Positions 1 through 10,273 of a DNA stretch of 64,000 nucleotides are shown piece after piece (positions within the stretch are counted from its first letter, which is position 1; every line of letters starts with the position of its first letter). Location: assembly GCF_028372415.1 (NCBI RefSeq), contig NC_092872.1, forward strand, positions 389,320,853 to 389,384,852, in the 5' to 3' direction. This DNA comes from Notamacropus eugenii (taxonomy: Eukaryota; Chordata; Mammalia; Diprotodontia; Macropodidae). Made by a program: the position numbers and the translations under genes. Below the pieces are notes generated by a model. That model had not been told where the DNA came from. It saw only the letters and a list, made by a program, of their open reading frames with translations, and made no database searches.

Positions 1-117
1 AAAAAAGAATCAACCTGGGAGGGGAAGATCCTCAAGGTTTCTGGCCAAAACAGAAACAATTGCTATTTACACTCACTCTGAGTCACGATATGTTTCTGAA
101 GATCACCTGGTAGGATG

Positions 118-645
118 AGATACCAGATACTGAAATCTGTTCTCGAACTAACCTGCCAAGCATTTGACTCTGCTTCAAAGAATACAACTCCAATGGACTG
201 GCCACATTATTCAAATGCAAAATATATGCTTGCCAAAAAAACTATTTTATGGAGAAGTCACACAGGGCAAGTGCTCACATGTGGTCAGAAGAAGCCATAC
301 AAGGACACTCCTAAGATCTCTCTTAAGAACTTTGGAATTGATTTTGTGACATAGGAGAGACTGGCACAGGACCCCTTGGCCTGGTGTGCCCACATCAGAG
401 GAGGTGCTGTGCTCTTTGAGCAAAGCAGAATTGAAGTAGCTCAAAAGAAACATGAGATGCACAAATTTAGAGAATGCACCCCAAATGTTCACATGGACTA
501 TTTATGCCCAACCTGTGGTAGAGCATTCTGAGCTCATATTAGTTTGATCAGACACAGTTGGACACACTGAAACTTGACTCTAGCATGGTGATGTCACTTT
601 GGTCCTCTTCCAGAACAAAGGACAACGAATGAGCCATGATAGTCC
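118..645 (+). mobile_element. RTE-clade LINE, 3' end (C-terminal RT-protein fragment and tail)
   Basis: A broken + strand frame still shows the C-terminal signature I know from RTE-type vertebrate elements: LQWTGHIIQMQN..LPKK.FYGE, then KKPYKDTPKISLKNFGIDFVT, then a zinc-finger-like LCPTCGRAF..HISLIRHSWTH (about 505-570). The remainder (about 575-645) is the 3' tail. That tail is shared with SINEs at about 1025-1070 and 11417-11460 (minus strand). The copy is 5'-truncated, with several stops and frameshifts, so it is old. Confidence 0.6.
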
Positions 646-792
646 AAACAATGACCAAGTGAGGATTGGGCTGGGAACTATTTTTGGTCAATCATTAAGA
701 GTCAGAGTGATTTGAGTTTAAGGCACAGTTCTTAAAAAAGAAAGCTAGCCTATAAACTCCAAGATATCTTTTGAGGTCTCAGCAATCAAAAT

Positions 793-965
793 TTGTATTC
801 ATTTGGGCAGAGCATCCACAAGAGGACAGAAGGAGAGGAGAAAGGGAAAATAGAGGGAGAGAAGGGAGGGAAGGAAAGAAGAAAGGAGGGAGAGAGTGAA
901 AGAAGGAAAGAAAGAAGTAGGGAAAGAGAAAAGGAGGGAGGGAAGGAAGGAAGTAAAGAAAGAGC
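793..965 (+). repeat. Polypurine (GGGA/GAAA) low-complexity tract
   Basis: About 170 bp of almost pure purine on the + strand with GGGA, GAAGGA and GAAA units. Such tracts can form intramolecular triplexes and vary in length. Confidence 0.85.
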
Positions 966-1019
966 TGCATTGCCCAACTGGAACTGGCCAACTGGGTCCC
1001 CAGTGGGGTAGCTATTAGT

Positions 1020-1085
1020 ACTCATAGATTGCTGTTTGTCCTTTGTTCCCAAAGAGGTCCATGACATCAATAAGGTGATAGTAAT
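1020..1085 (-). mobile_element. RTE-tailed SINE 3' fragment
   Basis: Reads TGTTTGTCCTTTGTTCCC then AAGAGGTCCATGACATCA, the reverse complement of the tail at about 591-632. Only the tail remains. Confidence 0.45.
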
Positions 1086-1094
1086 CAAGATTTG

Positions 1095-1780
1095 GAGGAG
1101 GGGGAGACATATATGGGATGGAGTGGGTGGAAAAGACTTCATGAAGGGAAAGCCCTCCAGATAGCTTTGAAGGATAGGTTAGATTTAGATAAGAGAAGAG
1201 GCCATGAGAGGTCATTCCAGATACAATGAACAGCATGAATGAAGTTATGGAGAATTAGGGTTCTATTTATTGTGCAATAATGTTGCTCAATATTTCGGTA
1301 TTGTGCTCTGAGAGAGGCAAACTTATATAAGGTACAGCCCTTGCCTTCAAGGAGCTTATGACATAATTGATAAGATAAGCTATACTTCCAGTGCAGGAAA
1401 AAGATAAATAACAAGTCCATGTGGAATGATCCCAAATGAGTGGGAGAACACAAGTACCATAAGAGGAAGAAGAGGTCACTGCAAGCTAAGGCAGTCAAAG
1501 AGAGTTTAATAGACCTAAGACTTACTTGTAGTACTTGAAGGAAAGATAAAAAGTTAGATAGGTAGAAAGCGATAGGATGGCATTATATATTTGGGAAATA
1601 ATAAAAGGCGCAGAGGCAGAAGAGCACAGATCACCTTTAAGGAAGGAACAAGGGACCAGGGCATATAGATAGGGTCAGATTATAGAGAATTCGGTGCCAA
1701 ACTAAGGAATTTGGACTTTTATTCCATAGGGAATGTGAAGTCATGAAAGGTTTTGAGTAGAGAAGTGAGAGAGCTGCCCA
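1095..1780 (-). mobile_element. L2 LINE fragments
   Basis: Contains the reverse complement of L2 3'-half landmarks: CTTGCCTTCAAGGAGCTTAT near 1340, GATAGGGTCAGATTATAGA near 1670 and GGTTTTGAGTAGAGAAGTGA near 1750. Old and probably internally rearranged. Confidence 0.5.
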
Positions 1781-1784
1781 TCAG

Positions 1785-2485
1785 TTACCCCCACTTAAAT
1801 GTTAATCAGCTGAAACACTGGGGCAAGATCCAAGCTCTGAATGGGAGAGGAAGCTGCCTAGGAGTTTCTGATCAGGTATCTGCTAGCTTGTCTTTATCTA
1901 GGGGTAGAGAAGCTGCAGAGCTGTACCTGAGATATTAGCTCTAAATTTGGAATCCTTTGAAAGAGAAACAGAGTTCTATCATCACCAGCAGCCCTAAGCA
2001 ACATGGTAAAATACACATTTTCTGCTTTCCCAGTCTCTCCACTCTCTGTTCTTTTCCTCTTTGGTGCATTCCCTCCATCTCCATTCAGAAACTCAATGTC
2101 CTATGAAAACTTGACATGAAAGTCTCTGAAATTTATTCATACTAAAGTTAAGATGATTGATAACCTTAGTGTTTCCTTGGACAGAAGACTGGGGAGCAAA
2201 TTGCAGAGCCCTTTAACTAAAGGAATAAATTGCCATTGGAAAAAAAATTTTAAGGTCCTGGTTGGGAAGGGAAAGGGTAAGAGGCAGGACTAGTGTAACA
2301 AGAAAAGAGAGAGAAGAAAAACATTTCCAGTAATTATAGTATATGGGTCGTGAACTATTTCTTCTATGGGTAAGAAAATCCTATAGCCTCTAAGTCCACT
2401 GGTTTCTTATTGGGATATGCTTGCCTATCTGAAAGGAAAGTAGGTTCCCTAGAACAAGCTTCTTTTTTTCCACTTATGACTCCTT
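1785..2485. other. Intronic stretch with no recognised element
   Basis: No open frame of note, no recognised repeat and no RNA-like fold seen by eye. Confidence 0.4.
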
Positions 2486-2489
2486 CAGT

Positions 2490-2730
2490 GCTTCTTAAAC
2501 TATGGTTCACAACCCCATGTGGGGTCAAGATCCACAGCCTAGAACAAGAATGACCTTAGAGGTTGGCAAATTACTGCCTTCAAGCCAAATTCTGCCCATC
2601 AGTTTTTGTTCTGCCCCCTAGGTTTTTGCATTTTTAGTAAAGTTTTATTGTATTTCGAAATATAAAAACCATTCTTTGCTCGCTGGCTCTGACCCTTGGT
2701 CTAATTTGCTGATGCCTGCCTTGGAGCATC
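2490..2730. mobile_element. hAT-type MITE remnants
   Basis: Two pieces resemble mammalian hAT (Charlie-like) MITEs. One is TTCTTAAACTATGGTTCAC followed by an ACCCCATGTGGGGTC near-palindrome. The other runs from GGTTGGCAAATTACTGCC through TTTTTGCATTTTTAGTAAAG. Assignment is from memory of similar human elements. Confidence 0.35.
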
Positions 2731-2854
2731 CTAAGAGCCTACAATATTAGAAAGCTACAAGCCTAGAAGCACACCTTCATCTTCCTAGAAGCCTGAACAA
2801 AACAGTATGACTTTTTAGGGCAGCCTGGACCAAGGGAAAAAAGCAGGAATCATA

Positions 2855-3080
2855 ACTTACATTTATGCAGGGTTTTACAAACTATAGACCTTTTTGCTCA
2901 TTTGATCATCCTAACAGTCCTGTGACTTAGGCAGGGGTAGTAATAATTTTTCCCATTTTACAGATGAGAAAATGAAAAGCTCAGAAAGGTCAAATCATAA
3001 CACCACTATAGTAAGTGGCAGAGCAAAGATTCAAACCTATGTCTTCTGACTCCAAATCCAGAGTTTTTCCCATGCTTTCA
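2855..3080 (-). mobile_element. MIR-type SINE
   Basis: Reverse-complement MIR landmarks in order: TTACATTTATGCAGGGTTTT, CATTTGATCATCCTAAC, CCCATTTTACAGATGAG, TAGTAAGTGGCAGAGC and a TCTGACTCC block. Confidence 0.8.
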
Positions 3081-3422
3081 GATTGAGCATGGTTGACTTC
3101 CTAAACACATTCAACTCTAGGGACAAGAACTGAGTCCACATCTGATGGACTTTATAAAGGAGACAGGACTAATAGTTGCTGTGAAGGCTGGCTATTATGT
3201 CAGGCTTTTATTACAAGGATTGGTTCTGTAGCCAAATCCTTAACAGAATGTGATATGCTATAAGGGGCTTCCATTCTACTTACCTACTCCTCAACTTTTT
3301 AATACCTTCCTCTCACCTGATGGCAATCTATGTATCTTACTATGGTTGTACAAGGTCAAAATAATATCTGCTATTACTAACTCATCATTCATCATAGAAA
3401 GCTCCAGGTATATAAATCTTAT

Positions 3423-3862
3423 CTGGTGGTGGTGGTGGTGGTGGTGGTGGTAGTAGTAGTCATCATAGAGTAGTAATAATAGTAATCATAGTATAGTATT
3501 AGTAGTAGTGATAATAATATTAGTAGTAATTGGAGTTACAGTAGTAATTATAATATGCCCCAGGCACATAGCTTCCTACCTGGCTACAGTAGGAGGAGGA
3601 GGAGTAATAGTGGTAATAGTAGTTGTAGTAGTAATACTAATAGTAGTAGTGGTAATACTAATACTAGTGGTGGTAGTACTAGTAGTAGTAGTAGTGGTAG
3701 TAGTAGTGATAGTAGTGGTAGCAGTAGTAGTGGCAGTAGTAGTGATAGTAGTAGTAGTAGTGGTGGTAGTAGTAGTAGTGGTAGTAGTAGTAGCAGTAGT
3801 AAGAATTGTTGTAGTAGTAATATTAATAGTAGTAATAGTAGCAGCAGCAGTGGTGGCGTTAT
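3423..3862 (+). repeat. TGG/TAG trinucleotide array (about 440 bp)
   Basis: Starts with about nine perfect GGT/TGG units (3424-3451), then imperfect TAG, TAA, TGG and CAG triplets to about 3860, with one non-repetitive interruption at about 3530-3590. Several frames stay open on both strands only because of the three-base periodicity. Confidence 0.95.
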
Positions 3863-3964
3863 GGTATCCATGTTATTGTTGAACTTCCATGTACTCTCTG
3901 GTCTCAAAGCTCTTACTTCCATACACATTTCACTTTATCCTTTGAGTCTCATCATGACCCTCAG

Positions 3965-4345
3965 AAGGATCATTGACCTGGAGCTAGAAGGGACTTTGAA
4001 AGCAACTAGTCCAACCATCCCATTTTGCAGATAAGGAAACTGAGACTCAGAGAGGTTCAGAGACTGACTAAGTTTATAAGAGCTAAAAGAACCCTCAGAG
4101 GCTGTCTGGCCTGACCCTTGTTTTACTGAAGAAGAAATTGAGGCTCCAGGAGATTAAGTGACTTGGGATCATGGTTTAGAGTTAGAAGACCATATTTCAA
4201 ATACCACACTTTTCAGATGAGAAAGCAGAGACCCAGAGTGGTAAAGTAATTTGCCCAAGGGGACACAGCCACTAAGCAGCAGAGATGGAATTCATCTCAC
4301 TCTATAACCAGTGCCTTTTCTTGTACAACACTGATGTATCCAAGG
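3965..4345 (-). mobile_element. MIR-like SINE copies (two or three, old)
   Basis: Repeated landmark CATTTTGCAGATAAGGAAAC then TGAGACTCAGAGAGGTTC near 4020. A second partial unit is near 4120-4165 and a third, with GATGAGAAAGCAGAGACCCA and GTAATTTGCCCAAGGGGACA, near 4215-4270. Confidence 0.6.
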
Positions 4346-4525
4346 TCATACAATTAAGAATTAGCAGAGCCAGGATTTGAATTCACATCTTGTGGTTCCA
4401 AGTTCACCATTCTTTTAGTACAAAACCCTGCTTACAGAACATGCATAAACATTCCCATTGATGAATGATACAAAAGAGATCAAATGATTTGTGGAAGATC
4501 ACACATGGAGCTGGTGACAATCTAC

Positions 4526-4562
4526 ACACAGACACACAGACACAGACACACACACACACACT
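4526..4562. repeat. (AC)n microsatellite
   Basis: CA-rich run ending in about eight perfect AC units. Confidence 0.85.
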
Positions 4563-5089
4563 TAGTTCAAGGTCCACTCTCCCCCTTTTTAAATATGCTG
4601 ATTCTATGTGTTTTGTATTGCACAGTCACTTTTCAAACAATCCCCCTTCCTCATTGGACCCTCCTTTATAATAAAGAAAAATAATTAAGCAAAATGAACA
4701 AAAACAGCAAAAAGATCTGATAGTGTAAGAAAAATTCCACACAGAAAGTCTGCCTCTTAGGTACTAAGAGGAAGGAATTGGGTTTCCTCATTGGTCCTCT
4801 GGAACCAAGATTGGTTACTCTGGTATCACTTAACTTGTCTTCATTTACATCATTGAACTCATTATGCTTACTGTTCTAGTTCTGTTTTCTTCCTTTTGTA
4901 TCACTTCAATCAAGTCTTCTCCATGACTCTATAACACCCAGCTTTAATGCATAGCCAAACCTATTTTATAGCCTCTGTAACAGAATCTCCCAAAGGTCCA
5001 GGACCACATAATTCTTATCTAATTCTAATGGATATTGCCGTCATAATCATAGGCAAATTGAATGAAAGAGGTTATACCCTATTCTAATA

Positions 5090-5310
5090 AAGGGAATGTG
5101 ACATAGTGTAGGAGCTACAGAGCTCCTGTTGCTGAAGTCAGCAAGATCAGACTTGAAGTCCTTCTTTTGACACATATCAATTTTACACCCCAGGCAACCT
5201 CTCAGACACTTTAAGGCTATAAGTTAAAGCTGCCTACCTGCACTGGTAGAAGAAGTTTTCTCACTGCGTTCCCTATGCCAATGAAATTACAGGTTTGGTT
5301 CAAAAAGAAA
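5090..5310 (+). mobile_element. Marsupial MIR-derived SINE (MON1/THER-like)
   Basis: Landmarks of a SINE common in marsupials: CCCAGGCAACCTCTCAGAC near 5190, TATAAGTTAAAGCTGCC near 5220, CTGCACTGGTAGAAG near 5240 and CCAATGAAATTACAGGT near 5280. Confidence 0.5.
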
Positions 5311-5579
5311 AGAAAAAAAAGGTGGGGGGTGAGAGGGAAGCTTTTCAATATGTTGAAATTGTTACAGTAATATCCTTTCATCCTTGTTCTTTATAGTCTC
5401 TCCAGAGTAAAACTTAGAAGGTCATAGGAATATTTAAGTGATGTACATGGTCTTATTCAAACATCCGTTCCCCAACTCATCTCTCTACCAAAACAAGAGG
5501 GAAATAATAAGTACCTCCTTTGTGTATATTACCTTCAACTTTTAAGTCATTTTATTCAGTACTCACTTTTAAAAATAAT

Positions 5580-5715
5580 TTTTATAAACCCTTTTATAAA
5601 TAAGGAAACTAAGAGAGTGAGAGGCCAAGTGACTTCCCCAAGGTCTCACAATGACTCTCAGCCCCAGCCTGTTTCCACAAGACCCTGCTACCCATCAGGC
5701 AGGAGAAGCACTGGT
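5580..5715 (-). mobile_element. MIR-type SINE fragment
   Basis: AAATAAGGAAACTAAGAGAG followed by GGCCAAGTGACTTCCCCAAG, the reverse complement of the MIR core. Confidence 0.5.
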
Positions 5716-5879
5716 TTGCTCTCTCTTGGCTCCTCCAAGCTCTTGTGACAAACATATTTTGGGGCTCAAAGATATCCCCTCCCCCCCCAAAAAAGAATGG
5801 TTTATTAGCAGACCAAATGCCAATTATTTCTCTAATTAAATAAGTCATTGTGCTGACCACTACAACAAGGTATGCATAG

Positions 5880-6360
5880 CATAAAAGGGCCCCTGCTCCT
5901 GCCTACTACTGTTCTGTTGTAGGGGAGGGAGGTCAAGAAATATGTTTGGAATCTTATGCCTCCCTGGCCAGACCCTGGGAGGCTATTGCTGACTCAGTCT
6001 CTTACCCAGTCAAGATAGAAGCTAACACTGCCCCTCCGTGGTGAGATTGAGAATCAGTGTGGGAATTCAGTGCTACTCAAATCAACCAAAACATTTATCA
6101 AGTGACTGTAATGGGCAAGGCCTGTGCTGTCAATATTTCGGTCTCAAGATTCACAGAATTTGAAAGCTAGACGGAGACCTTAGAAATCCTCTAGTCTACT
6201 CCTCTCATTTTAGGCATTTCTACTCAAAGGCAGGAAGCTACCATACCTCCCCATCCCTCCCTCCCTAACACATTGGTTGGCATGAGTAAGCTCATTATAG
6301 CTTTCTTTTTCTTTCTTGCTCTCTTTGTTTCTTCCTTACTTTCTCATTTTCTCTCTCTCT
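5880..6360. other. Intronic stretch, little recognised
   Basis: A weak L3/MIR-like tail (TTGAAAGCTAGACGGAGACC and following, about 6150-6215) and a CTTT-rich stretch (about 6300-6370). Nothing else. Confidence 0.35.
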
Positions 6361-6364
6361 TTCT

Positions 6365-6495
6365 TTTTTTGGAGGCAGTTAAGGGTTAAATGACTTGCCC
6401 AGGGTCACACAATTAGTATCTGAAGCCAAATTTGAACTTAGGTTCTCCTGACTTCAGGGCAGGTGCTCTATCTACTGTGCCTCCTGGCTCCCTCT
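6365..6495 (-). mobile_element. CORE-SINE (MAR1/WALLSI type), tRNA-like head and core
   Basis: Reverse complement of the head: TGACTTGCCCAGGGTCACAC, TTTGAACTTAGGTTCTCC and TGCTCTATCTACTGTGCC, ending in the head end CCTGGCTCCC. Confidence 0.75.
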
Positions 6496-6589
6496 GAGCT
6501 CATTTTCAAATGAGCTATGAGTAATTAAAAAAGATGGATTTTTTTCAAGGAAAAAAAATCATTTGGCTCATTGAAAAGCCATCTAGTAA

Positions 6590-6955
6590 ATGAAGGAATC
6601 CTAGATTCAAAGTCATGAGATCTGAGTTCAAATCCTGCCTCAAGATGTTTGAAGGTATCCTACATATACTCTGCCCATAGCTCAAGCCACATGAAAATAA
6701 GAAGGTAAATTTGTTGTAAGGAAAAAAATCATGTCATGTATTCCAATGTCATCTAGTAAATGAAGGAATAATAGATTTGGATTCATGAGACCTGAGTTCA
6801 AATCCTGCCTCAATTACTTACTAGTTATGCAACCACAGGCAAGTCACTTGACATCACTGAAAGGTCAATTCATTTCCTCATCTATAAAATTAAAATGCTG
6901 GGCTAGATGACTCCTAAGGTCTCATCTAGCTCATAAGCTATGAATCCATAATCCT
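6590..6955 (+). mobile_element. Two MIR/THER-type SINE copies
   Basis: Two similar head pieces, one at about 6590-6650 and one beginning about 6760, both with TGAGTTCAAATCCTGCCTCA. The second continues through CAAGTCACTTG and CTCATCTATAAAAT to GGGCTAGATGACTCCTAAGG and AGCTATGAATCC, the usual 3' end of this SINE type. Confidence 0.65.
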
Positions 6956-7264
6956 GGGAGGTAAACTGAACCAAGGAAACAATATACACACCAACTCAAA
7001 TAAAGTAAACTAAATGAACAATAAAATAAAACCCCTGCTGAGTGACTATAATACATAATCATGATCCCAGAGAAGAGATGAGGAAATGCTTCTGTCTCCT
7101 CTTTTTGGAGAACTGGGAAGCCCAACTATGAGTGCAGAATGTTGCATATGCTGTCAGATGAGGTCACTGGGTCAACCGGTTTTCTTTAAATGTTTTCTTC
7201 TATTACAGGGAAAGGATCACTGTGAGAATATCCCACAAATATCACAGAAATAACTGTGCTGTTT

Positions 7265-7475
7265 TAACAAAACTTTAAAAAAAGAAAGGACACTGGACTG
7301 GGAGGCAGGAAGTCAGATTTACGGCTGCAGTTCTGCCATGAATTTTCGGTACAACTTTGGGGAAGCACTTTGGGCCCTTCTTTGGGTCTTAGTTTTCTCA
7401 TCTGTAAGATGGGGAAGGGGTTGGACTAGAATGAGCTTTAAGTTCCCTTTGAATTCCAAAAGTTCGATGATTTTG
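7265..7475 (+). mobile_element. MIR/THER-type SINE
   Basis: GACACTGGACTGGGAGGC, TTTTCTCATCTGTAAGATGG, GTTGGACTAGAATGAGC and AAGTTCCCTTTGAATTCC in order. It ends about 230 bp before the ADRA1B exon 2 acceptor. Confidence 0.65.
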
Positions 7476-7707
7476 TACCTAACTATATCACATTACCATT
7501 CTGAGTGCTACGCCAATCACCAAGGTACAGTCCCTTCCTGCCCTTGCAGAGAAAAGTAGTTTGCCAGAATACCTCCATTTGTATGAGCCTCTGAATTGAA
7601 AACATTTATGAAAGTAACAATGGCAAGCAATGACATTTCAGTGAGGAATTATAATGAAAGGTGCTAATGAACTGTTACTTTTCTACCTTTGTCTCTCTAC
7701 CCTGCAG

Positions 7708-8276
7708 GGTCCCTGTTTGCTACTCTGAAGCCCCCAGACACTGTCTTCAAAGTGGTCTTCTGGCTTGGCTACTTCAACAGCTGCATCAACCCCATTATCT
7801 ATCCCTGCTCCAGCAAAGAATTCAAGCGCGCCTTCCTCCGTATCCTCAAATGCCAATGCCATCGGCGGAATCGGCTAGGTTGGTGGAATTACAACTACCG
7901 AGCCTGGAATCGAGGCTCCTTTGAACATTCTCGCAAGGACTCTCTGGATGACAGTGGGAGCTGCCTGAGTGGCAGCCAGAGGACCCTCAACTCAGCCACC
8001 CCCAGCCCTGGGTACCTGAGCAAGGTCACCCACCCACAGATGGAGATGTACACTTTCTCAGAATGGAAGAACTCAGGCACCTTCCTGAGCCCACCCCACC
8101 CAGAGCCACCAGGGCGTCACCGAGACACAGGCCACCTCTTCACTTTCAAATATCTAGCAGAACATGAGAGACATCCAGGACTGGACAGCAATGGGGGCTG
8201 CGAGGTAGCTGCCAACATGGCCAATGGCCAAGTTGGCTTCAAAAAAAATATGCCCCTTGGGCCAAATCAGTTCTAA
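7708..8276 (+). CDS. ADRA1B: ADRA1B exon 2 (last coding exon), alpha-1B adrenergic receptor C-terminal part
   Basis: Encodes the end of the alpha-1B adrenoceptor, a Gq-coupled plasma-membrane receptor for adrenaline and noradrenaline. The exon follows a pyrimidine-rich acceptor ending in AG at 7706-7707. It opens in phase 1 with the [19 protein letters not shown] segment (extracellular loop 3 into TM7), then TM7 with the NPIIYPC form of the NPxxY motif, then helix 8 ([17 protein letters not shown]) whose cysteines are the usual palmitoylation sites. The tail keeps the block [19 protein letters not shown] and ends [17 protein letters not shown] before TAA at 8274-8276; human ADRA1B ends similarly (GFKSNMPLAPGQF). 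ADRA1A and ADRA1D have different tails. The family has two coding exons, and exon 1 lies left of the window. Odd point: the arginine run after the palmitoylated cysteines in human ADRA1B is absent; here the segment reads [17 protein letters not shown]. The reading frame is intact. Confidence 0.96.
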
Positions 8277-8594
8277 GGGACCATCCTTAATATTCCCCCC
8301 TCATCCTGCTCCATCATTCATTGGCAGACCCCACACCTGGTTTCCTGCCCTGGGGAAGACATATGGGAGCAAGGAAGTTCAACACTCAATAGACACAGAT
8401 TCCCGAAGGGAAACTGAAGGGAGGGGAGCAGTAAGCAAAGGATAACTGCATTTCTGGTGGGTGCACGGGTGCCAGACTTGCTTCCAGTTACAAGGAAGAT
8501 CTAGGCCCAGAGCAGGTGAAAAGGAATACACACAGCCCAATGTTTAGCTGCTGTGGAAATGCTGGGTGACAGCTACAATATAAGCATATATGAA

Positions 8595-8715
8595 ATGAGT
8601 CGCGCTATATATATTTCTATTATATATATATACATATGTACATAACAGTAGATATACAGTGTCTGTGTATGTGGCATGCATGTATGTGTGTGTGAGTGTG
8701 TTTGTGTATGCATGG
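8595..8715. repeat. TA / TG simple repeats in ADRA1B 3'UTR
   Basis: Alternating TA runs (about 8607-8640) followed by imperfect TG runs (about 8660-8710). Likely length-variable. Confidence 0.7.
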
Positions 8716-8875
8716 GCACCCCAGTGGGGAAAGTACGAGTGTGAATCAAAGAGGAAACCGGTGGCGTTTTGTTTTGTGATTTAACTTTGTACCTCTCAGC
8801 GGTCTTAGCAATCGCTGTCCAAACCTTCCCTGTACTTTACTGAACGTTGGCACTTTAGAGGGGGAAAAGTCAGAC

Positions 8876-8881
8876 ATTAAA
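8876..8881 (+). promoter_or_regulatory. ADRA1B: Likely poly(A) signal (ATTAAA) of ADRA1B
   Basis: ATTAAA about 600 bp after the stop codon. It is followed by a GT/T-rich stretch (about 8895-8935) of the kind CstF binds, which places cleavage at about 8890-8905. Confidence 0.5.
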
Positions 8882-8929
8882 AGTCATTTCTCATGTGTTT
8901 ACTCTTGGGGTTTGTGACTTGTTGTTCTA

Positions 8930-9925
8930 GTGGTAGTTCTGGGCTTGGGGTCCCACCTCTTCCAAGGCTGTTCAATCCCCTTTCCTTTTCCTTCCTCTCT
9001 GCTCATCTCTGGATTACTACTATCTTCTTAAATGAGTCTTTCATTTTCTAGTTGGGCTCTTTTCCTCTCATTTTATAAAATCACATAATCTTGGAGTCTT
9101 AGGATATGAAAGCTTACAAGTACCTCAGAAGTCATCCAATCCGACCCTTTACCTGAGAGGTTAATTTTTTCTGCAAATTTCTTCTTAGCTCACCAAAATT
9201 AAGTATACCCTCCTCTTGTCAGCTGCCCTTCAAACTTGAAAACACAAGTTCAACATAAAGAGGTCTCTGGCTCTTATTGAAACAAATCTTCAATGATCTG
9301 AGGTATGTGAGAACAATGCTCACCTTGAGCACCCCAGAGCACAAACTAAAAGATAAGCTAAGACAATTTTCTCACTTCACAAGTGAGAAACTGGGGGACC
9401 ACATTACCATTCTGAGTGCTACACCAAACCACCTCTTTAGGCTGTCATAGTCTCTGCCTGCCCTTGGAGAACTGACTTTCTAAATCTAACCTCTACTTCA
9501 CAGAGTAAAGTGTAGGCCAGAATGAAATGGAATGAAAGGAAATTACCTCCCTCCTGCAATTTTTCTCTTCTCCCATTCACAATAATCTATCAAATACCCT
9601 AACAACCAGCAAATAAGCGTATTTTCCAAACTACTTCTGGCTAGTTCTATGTTTTGATTACTTAATTTCACTCTTAGCATTGTCACCTCATAGGGGAGGG
9701 GTTCTTCAGACCACTCTGCCACAAGATCCAGGCTGGGATTGCTCAAACATTCTCCTCCCAACCAGACTTTCCACCTTGGAACTCAGAGCCAACAACTCAC
9801 CACAGCTCTCTCTTGCTTCCAGGTTAGCCAACTGTATTCAAAGACATCATAGACAATTTACAATGTCTTTATATAAAAAGCTACTGAGGAAGGCCATCAG
9901 GCTTGGCAGACAACAATTCAAATCA
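8930..9925. other. Spacer just downstream of ADRA1B
   Basis: A weak L3/CR1-type 3' end (AATCTTGGAGTCTTAGGAT to ATCCAATCCGACCC, about 9085-9150) and a short block at about 9399-9427 resembling one at 7489-7517 upstream of exon 2. Otherwise nothing recognised. Confidence 0.4.
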
Positions 9926-10140
9926 ATGGAGCAAAGATTTATTAATCCCACTGCAAGGTACAATCCTGGGTACTGAGGATACAAAGGTCGAAAATTACAA
10001 GAGTCCTGGTATTGAAACACCAGAGGGAGGGGGGAGATAACAAGTACACAACTAAAATGACACAATGTAAACTATAATAAAGGCAAAGGAGGAGCCTAAA
10101 CAAAATGCTATAAGAAATTTTGGGAAAGGAAATTTCAATT
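9925..10140 (-). mobile_element. L2 3' end
   Basis: AAAGATTTATTAATCCCACTG, GGGTACTGAGGATACAAAGG and the following AAC/ACA-rich stretch match the reverse complement of a diverged L2 3' terminus. Confidence 0.45.
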
Positions 10141-10273
10141 AAGGGAATCCTAATCTGTCTCAGGAGATTAGAGGGTAGAAAACTCAATACAGCTGTGTGA
10201 GGCCTTGGATGTATTTTCCCAACCCATATATAAACTAATAGTATTCCAGGATGGTTATATTTCTCTTAAGGTT

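Larger units (their letters stand above)
1..7707 (+). other. ADRA1B: ADRA1B intron 1, 3' portion
   Basis: Everything left of the exon 2 acceptor is inferred to be the single large intron that splits alpha-1 adrenoceptor genes between TM6 and TM7. The sequence up to 7707 shows no host exon. It holds old LINE, MIR and SINE copies, a polypurine tract and a trinucleotide array, listed separately. The acceptor is a standard pyrimidine tract (about 7681-7705) followed by CAG. Confidence 0.85.
8277..8900 (+). other. ADRA1B: ADRA1B 3' untranslated region
   Basis: Follows the TAA stop. Contains a TA/TG-rich simple repeat (about 8600-8715), otherwise sequence free of recognisable transposons. The end is placed just after the first good poly(A) signal. 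The true end could be further downstream if other signals are used. Confidence 0.6.

Noticed and set aside
3508-4034. Long V-, S- or L-rich open frames (up to 159 codons) on both strands
   Set aside because: They are the reading of a TGG/TAG triplet array; three-base periodicity keeps frames open. No start context, domain or splice signals.
6365-6495. tRNA-like sequence in SINE heads as tRNA genes
   Set aside because: The heads carry box-like motifs of tRNA origin but belong to CORE-SINEs with a SINE core and tail; no complete cloverleaf is seen. The same applies at 10274, 18057, 42862 and 54530.
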